64,000 bases of DNA from contig NZ_CP017634.1 of assembly GCF_002777255.1 (NCBI RefSeq), positions 5,778,903-5,842,902 of the forward strand, given 5' to 3'. The DNA is from Candidatus Formimonas warabiya (GTDB taxonomy: Bacteria; Bacillota; Dehalobacteriia; Dehalobacteriales; Dehalobacteriaceae). This document shows positions 6,896 to 15,773 of this stretch, one piece after another. The position numbers were made by a program, and so were the translations under genes. Position 1 is the first letter of the stretch. The number at the start of each line of letters is the position of its first letter. The notes beneath the pieces were generated by a model. The model did not search any database. It saw nothing but the letters and a program-made list of their open reading frames with translations, and had not been told where the DNA came from.

Positions 6896-9232
6896 ATGCC
6901 CAGAATTATTGGGAAAAGTGTCAATAAAGTGGATGGCGTGGCTAAGGTTACCGGGTCCGCAACTTTTGTCTATGATCTCATGCTGCCCGGAATGCTCTGG
7001 GCGAAGGTTTTACGCAGCCCTCTGGCCCATGGGGAGATTATCAGCATTAATACCTCCAAGGCGGAACGTTTGCCGGGGGTAAGGGCGGTGATTACCGGTG
7101 GGGACCTGGATGATATCCGGCACGGGGCGGGATTAAAGGATGCCTATGTGCTGGCCAAAGACCGGGTCCGGTTTATCGGTGATCCGGTAGCGGCGGTGGC
7201 GGCAGATACGGAAAAAATTGCCGAGGAAGCGGTGAAATTAATTGAAGTGGAATACCGGGAACTGCCGGCGGTTTTTGATGTGGAAGATGCCTATTCCATC
7301 ACTCCTTCTGCGGTCGTGCACCCAGACTTGCCCACCTATCAGCACTCGCCCATGATGAAACCCCGGTTGTGGCCCGACCGTCCCAACGTTTACCACACCC
7401 ATGTCATTGCCAGCGGTGATGTGGAGCAGGGACTGAAGGAAGCCGATATTGTTGTGGAAAATAAGTATAGCACGGCCCGGATTCAGCATGTACAGATGGA
7501 GCCTCATTGCGCGGTAGCCAGCGTAGATCAAGAGGACAACGTGACCATTTATGCTTCGGAAAACACCCTGTATGCGTGTAAAAATATTTTTTGGCGTGCC
7601 TTTAATTTATCCCCCTCCAAGGTGCGGGTCCTTGCGCCCAACGTAGGCGGGGGCTTTGGGGGAAAACAGGAAATTATCACCATGGGCATTGCTTATGGTT
7701 TGGCCAAGAAAAGTAAGCGTCCGGTAAAATTGAATTTTACCCGGGAGGAAGTATTTATCGGCGCCGTGACCCGGCACCCGGCGGTGATTTATATTCGAGA
7801 CGGCCTCAAAAAGGACGGCACCTTGGTGGCCCGCGATATCCGCGTCTTATTCAACGGGGGTGCTTATGCGGATTTTGGTTACCTGGTCGTGAGAAATAGT
7901 ACCTACGCAGCCGTAGGTACGTATAAGATACCTCATTTCCGCATTGAATCCTATGGCATTTATACAAATGAACCAATTGCCGGGGCCTTCCGGGGATTTG
8001 GCAATGTGCAGGTACAGTGGGCTACCGAATGCCAGAATGATATTCTCGCCGAGAAAGCAGGCCTGGATCCCATGGCGTTTCGCTTGAAGAACGTTCTCCG
8101 TGAAGGTGACCGCAACCCGGCCGGGGAGCTGGTTTTCAGCTGTGAGGCGGAACAATGTATGCGCTGGGTGAAAAGTCAGGCGGAAATACTGCGGAAACAA
8201 ATCGCAACTCAGGAACAACCCCCTTATATCAAGCGCGGTATCGGTTTTTCAGGGGGCAACAAGTACAGCATGGCACCTACCGCTTCTTTGGCATATGTAA
8301 AGGTGCACGAGGACAGCAGCATAGAAATCAGAGTTGGGTCAGATGATCCCGGCCAGGGTCTGAGAACGGTGGTGGCGCAGATCGCTGCGGAAGAGTTTGA
8401 GACTGAAATGTCCAATATCAGGGTGATCAGTGGGGACACCCAGATTGCTCCCTATGATGAGGGCGCTATTTCCAGCAGGGCAACCTACAATGTCGGAAAC
8501 GCCGTACGGCTAGCCTGTGAGGATGCTAAAAGGAGATTAGTGGAAATGGCTGCTCAAAAGTTTGAAGTTAGTAAAGAAGAACTAGAAGTTACCGATATGA
8601 GAGTGAGATTTAAAAATAATCCTGCGAAAGAAATTACTTTTGGAGATTTATTTACCTACAACATCATGGGTACCGGACAATACCCGAAAGTGGGCGGTGA
8701 AATATTGGGCAAGGCTACCTGGTTCCAGGGGAAAACAGCGGAATCGCCCAGCGGGACGGGGGACCGCATCACTGCCTTTTATACCCAGGGGGCTCAGGCT
8801 ATTGCTGTGGCGGTGGATATAGAGACGGGAAACATCCAGGTGGAGGGAATTGCCAGTTCTTTTGATACCGGAGTCCCCATCAATCCTGCCGGAGTGGAAG
8901 GACAGATTGAGGGCGGGACCGTAATGGGCCTTGGCTCGGCCCTTATGGAAAAAATGGTGATGGATAAGGGAAAGGTGTTAAATGCTTCTCTGACGGGCTA
9001 TTTGATCCCTACCACTATGGACTTGCCGGTATGTGAAAATGACCATACCCACATTGCGGATGGATGGCACCGGGATGGGCCCTACGGAGCGAAAGGACTG
9101 GGTGAAGGGACCATGAGCTGCACGGCCTCGGCTTTAGCTAATGCGATTTATGATGCGGTAGGGTTGCGGTTTTATGATTTGCCCATCGAACCGGAAGAAC
9201 TGCTTAAGCGTTTAAAAGGATTAAAAGTCTAA
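6896..9232 (+). CDS. Xanthine dehydrogenase family protein, molybdenum-binding subunit (second copy)
   Basis: This 778-residue large subunit has the Moco loop GGGFGGK near residue 255 and the C-terminal catalytic-glutamate motif GAKGLGEG. The residue after the catalytic Glu is G, whereas the first copy has P. It is clearly a diverged paralogue of the 2.2 kb gene, not a recent duplicate. The ATG at 6896 has GGGAGGGA just upstream; the frame is open 18 codons further up but with no ribosome site. It completes an M-S-L set with the two preceding genes. The CoA-transferase genes begin 12 bp later, tying ring or aldehyde oxidation to CoA-based breakdown. Substrate unknown. Confidence 0.92.
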   Translation: MPRIIGKSVNKVDGVAKVTGSATFVYDLMLPGMLWAKVLRSPLAHGEIISINTSKAERLPGVRAVITGGDLDDIRHGAGLKDAYVLAKDRVRFIGDPVAAVAADTEKIAEEAVKLIEVEYRELPAVFDVEDAYSITPSAVVHPDLPTYQHSPMMKPRLWPDRPNVYHTHVIASGDVEQGLKEADIVVENKYSTARIQHVQMEPHCAVASVDQEDNVTIYASENTLYACKNIFWRAFNLSPSKVRVLAPNVGGGFGGKQEIITMGIAYGLAKKSKRPVKLNFTREEVFIGAVTRHPAVIYIRDGLKKDGTLVARDIRVLFNGGAYADFGYLVVRNSTYAAVGTYKIPHFRIESYGIYTNEPIAGAFRGFGNVQVQWATECQNDILAEKAGLDPMAFRLKNVLREGDRNPAGELVFSCEAEQCMRWVKSQAEILRKQIATQEQPPYIKRGIGFSGGNKYSMAPTASLAYVKVHEDSSIEIRVGSDDPGQGLRTVVAQIAAEEFETEMSNIRVISGDTQIAPYDEGAISSRATYNVGNAVRLACEDAKRRLVEMAAQKFEVSKEELEVTDMRVRFKNNPAKEITFGDLFTYNIMGTGQYPKVGGEILGKATWFQGKTAESPSGTGDRITAFYTQGAQAIAVAVDIETGNIQVEGIASSFDTGVPINPAGVEGQIEGGTVMGLGSALMEKMVMDKGKVLNASLTGYLIPTTMDLPVCENDHTHIADGWHRDGPYGAKGLGEGTMSCTASALANAIYDAVGLRFYDLPIEPEELLKRLKGLKV

Positions 9233-9244
9233 GGAGTGTAGGCA

Positions 9245-9919
9245 ATGCGGGATAAAATTAAGACGGCAAGAGAAGCCGTCCAAGAGATGAAAGACGGCAG
9301 CATCATCATGGTGGGGGGCTTCGTGATGTGCGGCGTACCGGAAACACTTATTTACGCACTCTCGGAAGCCGGCGCCAAGGACTTAACGATTATTTCCAAC
9401 AATGACGGACTTCCGGGGAAAGGGCTGGACTTGCTTTTTTCCCACCATCGGGTGAAAAAATTGGTTGCTTCCCATATCGGATTGAATCCCATTGTGGAAA
9501 AACAAATGTACGCCGGGGAACTAGAAGTGGAGCTTGTGCCCCAGGGCACCCTGGCGGAACGGATCCGGGCCGGGGGAGCCGGGCTGGGGGGTGTGCTGAC
9601 GCCGACAGGTGTGGGAACGCTGGTGGCGGAAGGAAAACAGGTGCTGGAAGTTAACGGGATTCCTTACCTGCTGGAACTCCCCCTACACGCCCAGTTTGCC
9701 CTGATCAAGGCATATCAGGCGGATCCCTTCGGAAACCTGCGCTATAGTTTAACTGCGCGAAACTTCAATCCATTGATGGCGACGGCAGCAGACCGGGTAG
9801 TGGCCGAGGTGGATGAACTGGTGGAATTGGGCGCCATCGAACCGGACCACGTGGTGACACCGGGAATTTTTGTGGACACCCTGGTTTTAGCAGGGCAAGG
9901 GGGTGCGTTAAATGGCTGA
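9245..9919 (+). CDS. 3-oxoacid/acetate CoA-transferase subunit A
   Basis: The 224-residue protein matches the alpha subunit of family I CoA-transferases (AtoD/ScoA). It has the N-terminal GGFVMCGVPE substrate-binding stretch, a nucleotide-like SNNDGLPGKGL segment, and the typical GTLAERIRAGGAG region. It pairs with the beta subunit that overlaps its end by 8 bp. The heterodimer would exchange CoA between acyl-CoA and a free 3-oxo or short-chain acid. With BKACE and thiolase in the same island, activation of acetoacetate is the natural role (inference). Confidence 0.93.
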   Translation: MRDKIKTAREAVQEMKDGSIIMVGGFVMCGVPETLIYALSEAGAKDLTIISNNDGLPGKGLDLLFSHHRVKKLVASHIGLNPIVEKQMYAGELEVELVPQGTLAERIRAGGAGLGGVLTPTGVGTLVAEGKQVLEVNGIPYLLELPLHAQFALIKAYQADPFGNLRYSLTARNFNPLMATAADRVVAEVDELVELGAIEPDHVVTPGIFVDTLVLAGQGGALNG

Positions 9920-10544
9920 TCGGGAGTGGATCGCTTGGCGCGTGGCGCAGGAACTCCGCGAAGGGGACGCGGTGAATCTGGGTATTGGTATTCCCACCCT
10001 GGTACCCAAGTATCTGCCCAAAGGGATGAATGTTTACTTCCAATCCGAAAACGGCATTGTGGGCATGGGAGCGGTGCCGCTGCCTGAGCAGCAAAACGAT
10101 AACCTGGTGGACGCTGCGGGGAAGCCCACATCTATTATGACCGGGGGAGTCGTATTTGACAGTTCATTTTCTTTTGCTCTGATCCGCGGGGGGCATCTGG
10201 ATTTTGCCGTTTTGGGTGCATTGGAGGTAGACGCCCAGGGGCGGATTGCCAATTGGATGATACCGGGCAAAATGGTGCCGGGCATGGGAGGAGGGATGGA
10301 TCTGGCCGTGGGGGCCAAGAAAGTAATTGTGGCCATGACACACACAGCTTCGGGAGGAAAGCCTAAGATATTGTCTCAGTGCAGTCTGCCCTTAACCTCG
10401 ACCAGACCGGTAAACAAAATCATTACCGATCTTGCTGTGATCCAGGTTGATCAGGACGGCCTGGTATTATGTGAACTGGCGCCGGGGGCTACTATTGACG
10501 GTGTCCTCGCAGCTACCGGAGCCAGGCTTCAAATCGGCATCTAA
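9912..10544 (+). CDS. 3-oxoacid/acetate CoA-transferase subunit B
   Basis: This 210-residue beta subunit (AtoA/ScoB) contains the catalytic glutamate in SENGIVGMG near residue 46 and the GGGMDL stretch near residue 120. The glutamate forms the gamma-glutamyl-CoA thioester in family I enzymes. Its ATG overlaps the alpha subunit's end, indicating translational coupling. It acts with the preceding gene. Confidence 0.93.
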   Translation: MADREWIAWRVAQELREGDAVNLGIGIPTLVPKYLPKGMNVYFQSENGIVGMGAVPLPEQQNDNLVDAAGKPTSIMTGGVVFDSSFSFALIRGGHLDFAVLGALEVDAQGRIANWMIPGKMVPGMGGGMDLAVGAKKVIVAMTHTASGGKPKILSQCSLPLTSTRPVNKIITDLAVIQVDQDGLVLCELAPGATIDGVLAATGARLQIGI

Positions 10545-10592
10545 GAAAAACAGTTTTTCTACAAAATAGCTTTCAGAAGGAGTGTTGAGAAA

Positions 10593-10973
10593 ATGGGGAT
10601 TAAAATTCTACATGTTGACCGGGACTATGTCAGGATACCTTTGGTTCCGGGCGGTGACGCCAGGGCGGTAGTTTGGCCGGGAATGGGCGGTAAAAATGCC
10701 AGCCTGCACTATGTGGTGATGAAACCGGGACAGGAAAACGTTCCTCATGTCCATAAAATGTCCGAGGATATTATTTATGTGATACAGGGGCAAGGAGTGG
10801 CTGTTGATTTGGACCAGGGAACCGAGCATCCCTTTACCAAAGGTTCGGTCATCTATGTTCCGCCCGGAATACAACATACCGTTAAAGCGACCGGTACGGA
10901 GGATTATATTGTGGTAGGCACTTTGGCGCCGGCAGATACGGAGATGTATCTGAAAGCAGGTATAAAATGGTAA
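10593..10973 (+). CDS. Small cupin-domain protein
   Basis: A single-domain cupin of 126 residues. The first motif is HVHKMSEDIIYVIQG and the second IYVPPGIQHTV; the visible His and Glu residues could bind one metal ion. It sits in frame order between CoA-transferase and BKACE genes with short gaps, so it probably acts as an isomerase, hydrolase aid or metabolite-binding protein of the same pathway. Cupins are too diverse to assign a reaction. Confidence 0.85.
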   Translation: MGIKILHVDRDYVRIPLVPGGDARAVVWPGMGGKNASLHYVVMKPGQENVPHVHKMSEDIIYVIQGQGVAVDLDQGTEHPFTKGSVIYVPPGIQHTVKATGTEDYIVVGTLAPADTEMYLKAGIKW

Positions 10974-10991
10974 AAAGCGAGGTGATCTGCC

Positions 10992-11924
10992 GTGTTTAAA
11001 AGACCGGTAATATTAACAACGGCTCTTACCGGCAATATGACTATGCCCAGCCAAACCCCCTACCTTCCCATTACGTCGGCGCAGTTAATCGAAGATGCGG
11101 TGGGATGCTGGGAAGCAGGCGCCGCGGTAGTACATATCCATATGCGCAAGCCGGAAACAGGTGAGCCTTGCGGGGATGTGGACCTTTGGGGCAAGGTGCT
11201 GGGCGACATTAAAGAAAGATGTGATGTGGTGGTTTGTACTTCTACCGGCGGAGGGCCCGGCATGAGCGTAGCCCAAAGAGCCGCAGTGGTTTCGGCCTAC
11301 CGGCCCGAATTGGCTTCCTTTAATCTGGGGTCCATGAATTTTGGCATGTTTGCTGCCATTCCTTCTATTAAAGAATGGAAATATGCTTGGGAAAAGCCTT
11401 ATTTAGAGAATACCAAGGATTTTGTCTTTAAGAATACCTTTGCCGACCTTGATCTGATGTGCCGGACCATGAAAGAATATGGAACCAAGCCGGAATTGGA
11501 AGTATATGATGTCGGTCACCTTTATAGTGCAGCTTATATGATACGCCAGGGATGGCTGGAGTTTCCCATTCATATTCAGTTTGTCATGGGTGTGCTGGGA
11601 GGGATCGGCACGGATATCCGGGACTTAATTCACCTTCTGGACACGGCCCAGCGTTTATTCGAAAAGAACTTCACCTGGTCGGTGATAGGAATCGGCTATC
11701 CGGCCGAATTCGCTTTAGGCACGACGGCGGCCCTGCTAGGCGGCAATGTGCGGGTGGGGCTGGAGGACAATATCAAGATTAAAAAAGGGGAACTTGCCAA
11801 AGGCAACAGGGAATTGGCCCTAAAAATGGCAGGCATTCTGAAAGGCCTTGACTTTGAACTGGCCAGCCCTGCTCAGGCCAGGAAATATCTGGGTCTGAAA
11901 GGCCTGGACAATGTGAATTATTAA
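10992..11924 (+). CDS. Beta-keto acid cleavage enzyme (BKACE, DUF849 family)
   Basis: The 310-residue TIM-barrel protein shows BKACE features. HIHMRKPETG near residue 47 holds the zinc-binding His pair, SFNLGSMNFG follows in mid-barrel, and PELEVYDVGH carries another conserved acid. Family knowledge: BKACEs, including 3-keto-5-aminohexanoate cleavage enzyme and dehydrocarnitine cleavage enzyme, react a beta-keto acid with acetyl-CoA to give acetoacetate and a new acyl-CoA. The start is GTG at 10992 after GAGGTGA. Neighbouring CoA-transferase and thiolase genes can process the acetoacetate, which strongly supports this role; the specific keto acid is unknown. Confidence 0.9.
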   Translation: MFKRPVILTTALTGNMTMPSQTPYLPITSAQLIEDAVGCWEAGAAVVHIHMRKPETGEPCGDVDLWGKVLGDIKERCDVVVCTSTGGGPGMSVAQRAAVVSAYRPELASFNLGSMNFGMFAAIPSIKEWKYAWEKPYLENTKDFVFKNTFADLDLMCRTMKEYGTKPELEVYDVGHLYSAAYMIRQGWLEFPIHIQFVMGVLGGIGTDIRDLIHLLDTAQRLFEKNFTWSVIGIGYPAEFALGTTAALLGGNVRVGLEDNIKIKKGELAKGNRELALKMAGILKGLDFELASPAQARKYLGLKGLDNVNY

Positions 11925-11938
11925 AGGAGGGTTCTCGA

Positions 11939-12688
11939 ATGCGTTTAGTAGATCTGACAAATCCCATGTCCATTCATTCTCCGGGATGGGTGGGGTATCC
12001 CGCCCCCAAATTATGGTATATCCAGCAGCACCATACCAACGGCATCGTCAGTCAGATGATCGAAACACCCCTGCATATCGGCACCCATTTAGACAGCGAG
12101 ATGCACGGGGTTTCCGGGGGAAAAGATATCGCTGCCATTCCCCTGGAACGGTTGGTACATGAGGGGGTTATTGTGGATGTGAGTGAGATCGGAGAGTGGG
12201 GCATCTATACGCCTGAGTTAATTGAGTCAAAGGTGGAAGTAAAACAGGGTGATATTCTCATCATTCATACGGGGTGGTATAAATACTATGCCGGCCAAGA
12301 GAAGGAAGACGTAGTAACCTATTTTCTCAAACATCCCGGGCCGAACAAGCAGTTTGCGGAGTGGGCCATAGAGAAGGAATTAAGTTGGATCGGTGTGGAT
12401 TGTGGTTCGGCAGATCATGCCTTGAATACCTCCATCCGCTTTAAAAGGCCGGACATGGTAAAAGAATTCGAGTCTAGCCGTCAGGTAAAGCTTGAGGAAG
12501 TGTTCCCGGAAGCCGATTTGTTTGTAATGCACCATGAGCCCTTCCGCCACGGTATTGTTCATGCGGAAAACGTAGGCGGGGATATCGCCCGGGTATTGAA
12601 TACCCGCTGCCTGATCGGCGCTTTTCCCTGGAGATTTGAAGGAGCGGAAGCCGGGATCTGTCGCATCGTCGCCTTTTTGGACGAATAG
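11939..12688 (+). CDS. Cyclase-family metal-dependent hydrolase (kynurenine formamidase-like)
   Basis: This 249-residue protein belongs to the PF04199 cyclase fold. The signature HIGTHLDSEMHG (about residues 47-58) carries the metal-binding His and Asp residues, and a later GVDCGSADHAL segment is also typical. Members hydrolyse N-formyl amides, cyclic amides or isatin-like rings. It starts 14 bp after BKACE with AAAGGAGGG upstream. In this island it is the best candidate for opening a hydroxylated ring or amide before BKACE (inference). Confidence 0.88.
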   Translation: MRLVDLTNPMSIHSPGWVGYPAPKLWYIQQHHTNGIVSQMIETPLHIGTHLDSEMHGVSGGKDIAAIPLERLVHEGVIVDVSEIGEWGIYTPELIESKVEVKQGDILIIHTGWYKYYAGQEKEDVVTYFLKHPGPNKQFAEWAIEKELSWIGVDCGSADHALNTSIRFKRPDMVKEFESSRQVKLEEVFPEADLFVMHHEPFRHGIVHAENVGGDIARVLNTRCLIGAFPWRFEGAEAGICRIVAFLDE

Positions 12689-12734
12689 GTCTGGATCTGT
12701 ACTAATTTTCCACCCGATCCGGGACTTGAAGCCG

Positions 12735-12798
12735 GTAACCTTTTGAGATCCGAACATATGTAAGCCAGTCCGGCTGAATCATATGTTCGGGAGGTTAC
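12735..12798. repeat. Compound inverted repeat between hydrolase and chemoreceptor genes
   Basis: Two nested pairs share one centre. CCGAACATATG (12750-12760) pairs with 12780-12790, and outer GTAACC (12735-12740) pairs with 12793-12798. A further AGCC/GGCT pair lies in the loop. No T-run follows. It may be an mRNA 3' structure, an operator, or the scar of a miniature inverted-repeat element. Confidence 0.45.
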
Positions 12799-12838
12799 TG
12801 AAAAAGTATGATCAGACTAGGGTTAGGCGGTGAATAGC

Positions 12839-13699
12839 ATGGAGGAAAACAGGGAATTGTGCGACGCTCTGAAAAATATTTTGGCGGTTGCTCCCCTATT
12901 AAACCAATTTACCTTTGACGATATCGGCGTAAAAGTGTGTGATACGGAAAAAATCATTTGGGAGATGAATCCCAAAACATTTAGTTTTGGAAAAGAAACA
13001 TCTCTGGGGGAGCGGCTGGATCCAAACTGGATCATCTCTCGCGCGCTGCAAAGAAAAGAGCGTGTGACGATGGAAGTAGGAAAGGAATATTATGGTGTTG
13101 CCTACGTAGGGATTGGCGTCCCTATTTTTGAGGGGCCGCAACTCGTTGGTGGCGTGATGATCTATCAATCCGTGGAGAGAAAAGAAAAGCTGTTGGAAAT
13201 TTCTCAGATACTCAACAAGACCATCAAGAAATTAGATCTCACGGTCCAACAGATCGCAGCCGAAGCGGAGGAGCTGTCCGCCACAGGCCAGGAATTGGGC
13301 AGCATTTCCCAGGAGGCCAGCGCCCAAGTGGGAGAAACCGGCAGCGTGGTGGAAGTTATCCGGAAAATAGCGGATCAGACTAACCTGATTGGTCTTAATG
13401 CAGCTATTGAAGCGGCCCGGGTGGGAGAACACGGCCGGGGATTTGCGGTAGTGGCGGAAGAGGTGCGCAAATTAGCAAAAACAAGTACGGACTCCACAAA
13501 AAGCATCAGGAAGACCCTGGGAGAGATAGAGAATGCGGTGGGACATATTAGCATGGCCATAAAAGAAGTAACGCAAGTGGCCGATCATCAGGCTCTCGCC
13601 ATTACGGAAGTTATTCCTGAGGTTGATGCCCTAGCCAAACTGGCCGATACCATTGTCGAGATGGCCAAAGATCTAACCACCGATGTGAACGCCCAGTAG
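12839..13699 (+). CDS. Soluble methyl-accepting chemotaxis-like protein
   Basis: The 286-residue product has an N-terminal sensor part (about 1-120) ending in VGGVMIYQS and a short MCP signalling domain with the hairpin-tip sequence NLIGLNAAIEAARVGE. No transmembrane segment or HAMP domain is visible, so it should sense something in the cytoplasm. The signalling domain is shorter than in full receptors. I chose ATG at 12839, 8 nt after AGGCGG; GTG at 12830 is the alternative. Its place in the degradation island suggests that it reports on the substrate or an intermediate to the chemotaxis system. Confidence 0.85.
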   Translation: MEENRELCDALKNILAVAPLLNQFTFDDIGVKVCDTEKIIWEMNPKTFSFGKETSLGERLDPNWIISRALQRKERVTMEVGKEYYGVAYVGIGVPIFEGPQLVGGVMIYQSVERKEKLLEISQILNKTIKKLDLTVQQIAAEAEELSATGQELGSISQEASAQVGETGSVVEVIRKIADQTNLIGLNAAIEAARVGEHGRGFAVVAEEVRKLAKTSTDSTKSIRKTLGEIENAVGHISMAIKEVTQVADHQALAITEVIPEVDALAKLADTIVEMAKDLTTDVNAQ

Positions 13700-13855
13700 A
13701 CTTGCCTGCTCATGAAAGATGCGGTGCCTGATTGGCGCTCTTCGCGGCAGACTTACGGGGCGGAAAGGATTTGCCTCCGGCAGCATTTAATAGAGAACCG
13801 GGATACGGTCAATTAACTCCAATAAGAGTAAAGAGGATATATTTTAAATTTAGAT

Positions 13856-13896
13856 TTGCTTTCAATGAGGATAAAATATTATAATACTATTATAAT
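13856..13896 (+). promoter_or_regulatory. Promoter with 19-bp palindromic operator
   Basis: TTGCTT (13856-13861) and TATAAT (13880-13885) give an 18-bp spacer. A perfect 19-bp palindrome, ATTATAATAcTATTATAAT (13878-13896), covers the -10 box. It sits 25 bp before the XRE-cupin regulator gene, so autoregulation by that protein is likely. Being AT-only, the palindrome could partly be chance. Confidence 0.55.
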
Positions 13897-13920
13897 TTAT
13901 TCTAAGGAGTTGGATGTTAA

Positions 13921-14475
13921 TTGCAGGACCGTATCCGTAATGTAGGTGTAAAAATACGCCAAATTAGATTAGAGAAGAAAATGACGCTCAAGGAAATATC
14001 AGATGCCACAAATCTTAGTTTGTCCTTAATAAGTATGATCGAACGGGGCGAGGCAAACCCGTCCATCGGCAGCTTAATTGCGATCAGCGATGCTTTGCAA
14101 GTTGCGGCAGGGGAACTGTTTGATGATGAGCAATCTGCTGTTTTTCAACCGGTGATCCGTAAGCGTGAACAAGCAGTTTTACACACATCGGAGGGAGTGA
14201 GCCGGAGGATTCTTGTTTTGGACGAGAAAAGCCAAATACAGATGGCGGAAAATACCTATGAGCCTGGGACTGCCAGCGCCGAGGTGACCACCCGGCATCG
14301 GGGGAAGGAATTTGGGGTACTCATCGAGGGGAGCTTGCAGATAGAAATTGATAATGAAGTCTATACCCTGGAGTCGGGAGATGCAATTTATTATGATTCT
14401 CACCACCCGCATCGTTTTATCAATAGTTCTCAAAATCGATCAAAAACAATTTGGGTCAACATATTTTCCGAATAG
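13921..14475 (+). CDS. XRE-family regulator with C-terminal cupin sensor
   Basis: The 184-residue protein has an N-terminal helix-turn-helix (about 8-65, with TLKEISDATNLSLSLISMIE) and a C-terminal cupin_2 domain (about 105-180). This is the PuuR/YdcN-like layout of regulators that bind small metabolites. The start is TTG at 13921; the ATG at 13914 is out of frame. AAGGAG lies upstream. It sits between the chemoreceptor-like gene and thiolase and is a good candidate for pathway-specific control of the island. Confidence 0.9.
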   Translation: MQDRIRNVGVKIRQIRLEKKMTLKEISDATNLSLSLISMIERGEANPSIGSLIAISDALQVAAGELFDDEQSAVFQPVIRKREQAVLHTSEGVSRRILVLDEKSQIQMAENTYEPGTASAEVTTRHRGKEFGVLIEGSLQIEIDNEVYTLESGDAIYYDSHHPHRFINSSQNRSKTIWVNIFSE

Positions 14476-14539
14476 TAAGTAGGTATCTTGCTTCATCTGT
14501 AAAATACCCGGCAGACTATGATCAAAGGAGGGGAATAGC

Positions 14540-15715
14540 ATGGAAATAGTCATTGCCGGCGCTGTTCGAACAGCAATCGGCAGTATGGGAGGAACCTTAA
14601 AAGATACTCCCGCCGTAGAATTGGGCCGAGTGGTCATTGCCGCGGCCCTGGAAAAAGCCGGCGTCCAAGCTGATCAGGTCAATGAAGTGATCATGGGCAA
14701 TGTGCTTCAGGCAGGCTTGGGGCAAAACCCGGCACGGCAGTCGGCAGTCAAAGCCGGGCTGCCGGTAGGCATAGGGGCTTTCACCGTGAATAAAGTATGC
14801 GGCTCCGGTTTGAAGGCCGTGATCCTGGCCGCCCAGGCCATTGGTGCCGGTGATGCGGAGGTTGTGGTAGCCGGCGGCATGGAAAACATGAGCAGGGCAC
14901 CTTATATTTTGGATCAGGCCCGCTGGGGATACCGGATGGGTGATCAAAAACTGATTGATGCCATGATAAAAGATGGTTTATGGTGCGCCCTGGACGAGGT
15001 ACATATGGGCCTGACCGCGGAGAATATTGCCGAGAAATTTCATATTAGCAGAAAAGATCAGGATGAGTTTGCTTTTTCCAGCCAGATCAAAGCGGAACAG
15101 GCTCTTCAAGAAGGTAAATTTATCGATGAAATCGTTCCGGTCCGGATCCCGCAAAAAAAAGGGGAGGCTATTCTTTTTCAGCAGGATGAATATCCCCGGG
15201 CCGGCACCACCATGGAAGGATTAAATAAACTGAGACCGGCTTTTAAAAAAGAGGGCACCGTAACGGCCGGAAACGCTTCCGGTATCAACGATGGTGCAGC
15301 AGCTATGGTTGTGATGAGCGGGGAAAAGGCGAAAGCTTTAGGCATAAAACCGCTGGCCCGGATCATCAGTTATGCTGGGGCAGGAGTTGATCCTTCCCTA
15401 ATGGGTACCGGCCCGGTACCGGCGACGAAAGCCGCCTTAAAAAAAGCGGGGCTAGATATGGGAGAGATAGATTTAGTGGAAGCGAATGAAGCTTTTGCGG
15501 CACAGGCCGTCTATGCGGCCCGGGAATTGGGGTTAGACGCCGCGAAGACGAACGTGAACGGCGGCGCCATTGCCTTGGGCCATCCCATTGGCGCCAGCGG
15601 CGCACGCATCCTGGTCACCCTGATCCATGAAATGAATAAGCGAAATAGCCAATCTGGCTTAGCGACCATGTGTATCGGCGGAGGCCAAGGAATTGCCCTG
15701 ATCATTGGACGTTGA
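14540..15715 (+). CDS. Acetyl-CoA C-acetyltransferase (thiolase)
   Basis: This 391-residue thiolase has all catalytic parts: nucleophile Cys87 in NKVCGSG, GHPIGASG near residue 345, and Cys378 in MCIGGGQG. Length is normal for degradative or biosynthetic thiolases. It would split acetoacetyl-CoA, made by the CoA-transferase from BKACE-derived acetoacetate, into two acetyl-CoA. A good AAAGGAGGGG ribosome site lies before the ATG. Confidence 0.95.
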   Translation: MEIVIAGAVRTAIGSMGGTLKDTPAVELGRVVIAAALEKAGVQADQVNEVIMGNVLQAGLGQNPARQSAVKAGLPVGIGAFTVNKVCGSGLKAVILAAQAIGAGDAEVVVAGGMENMSRAPYILDQARWGYRMGDQKLIDAMIKDGLWCALDEVHMGLTAENIAEKFHISRKDQDEFAFSSQIKAEQALQEGKFIDEIVPVRIPQKKGEAILFQQDEYPRAGTTMEGLNKLRPAFKKEGTVTAGNASGINDGAAAMVVMSGEKAKALGIKPLARIISYAGAGVDPSLMGTGPVPATKAALKKAGLDMGEIDLVEANEAFAAQAVYAARELGLDAAKTNVNGGAIALGHPIGASGARILVTLIHEMNKRNSQSGLATMCIGGGQGIALIIGR

Positions 15716-15773
15716 AACCTTTCAAAAAGGGACGGGATCTGATCAGATATCACTGGGAGGAGGTACCTGAGAC

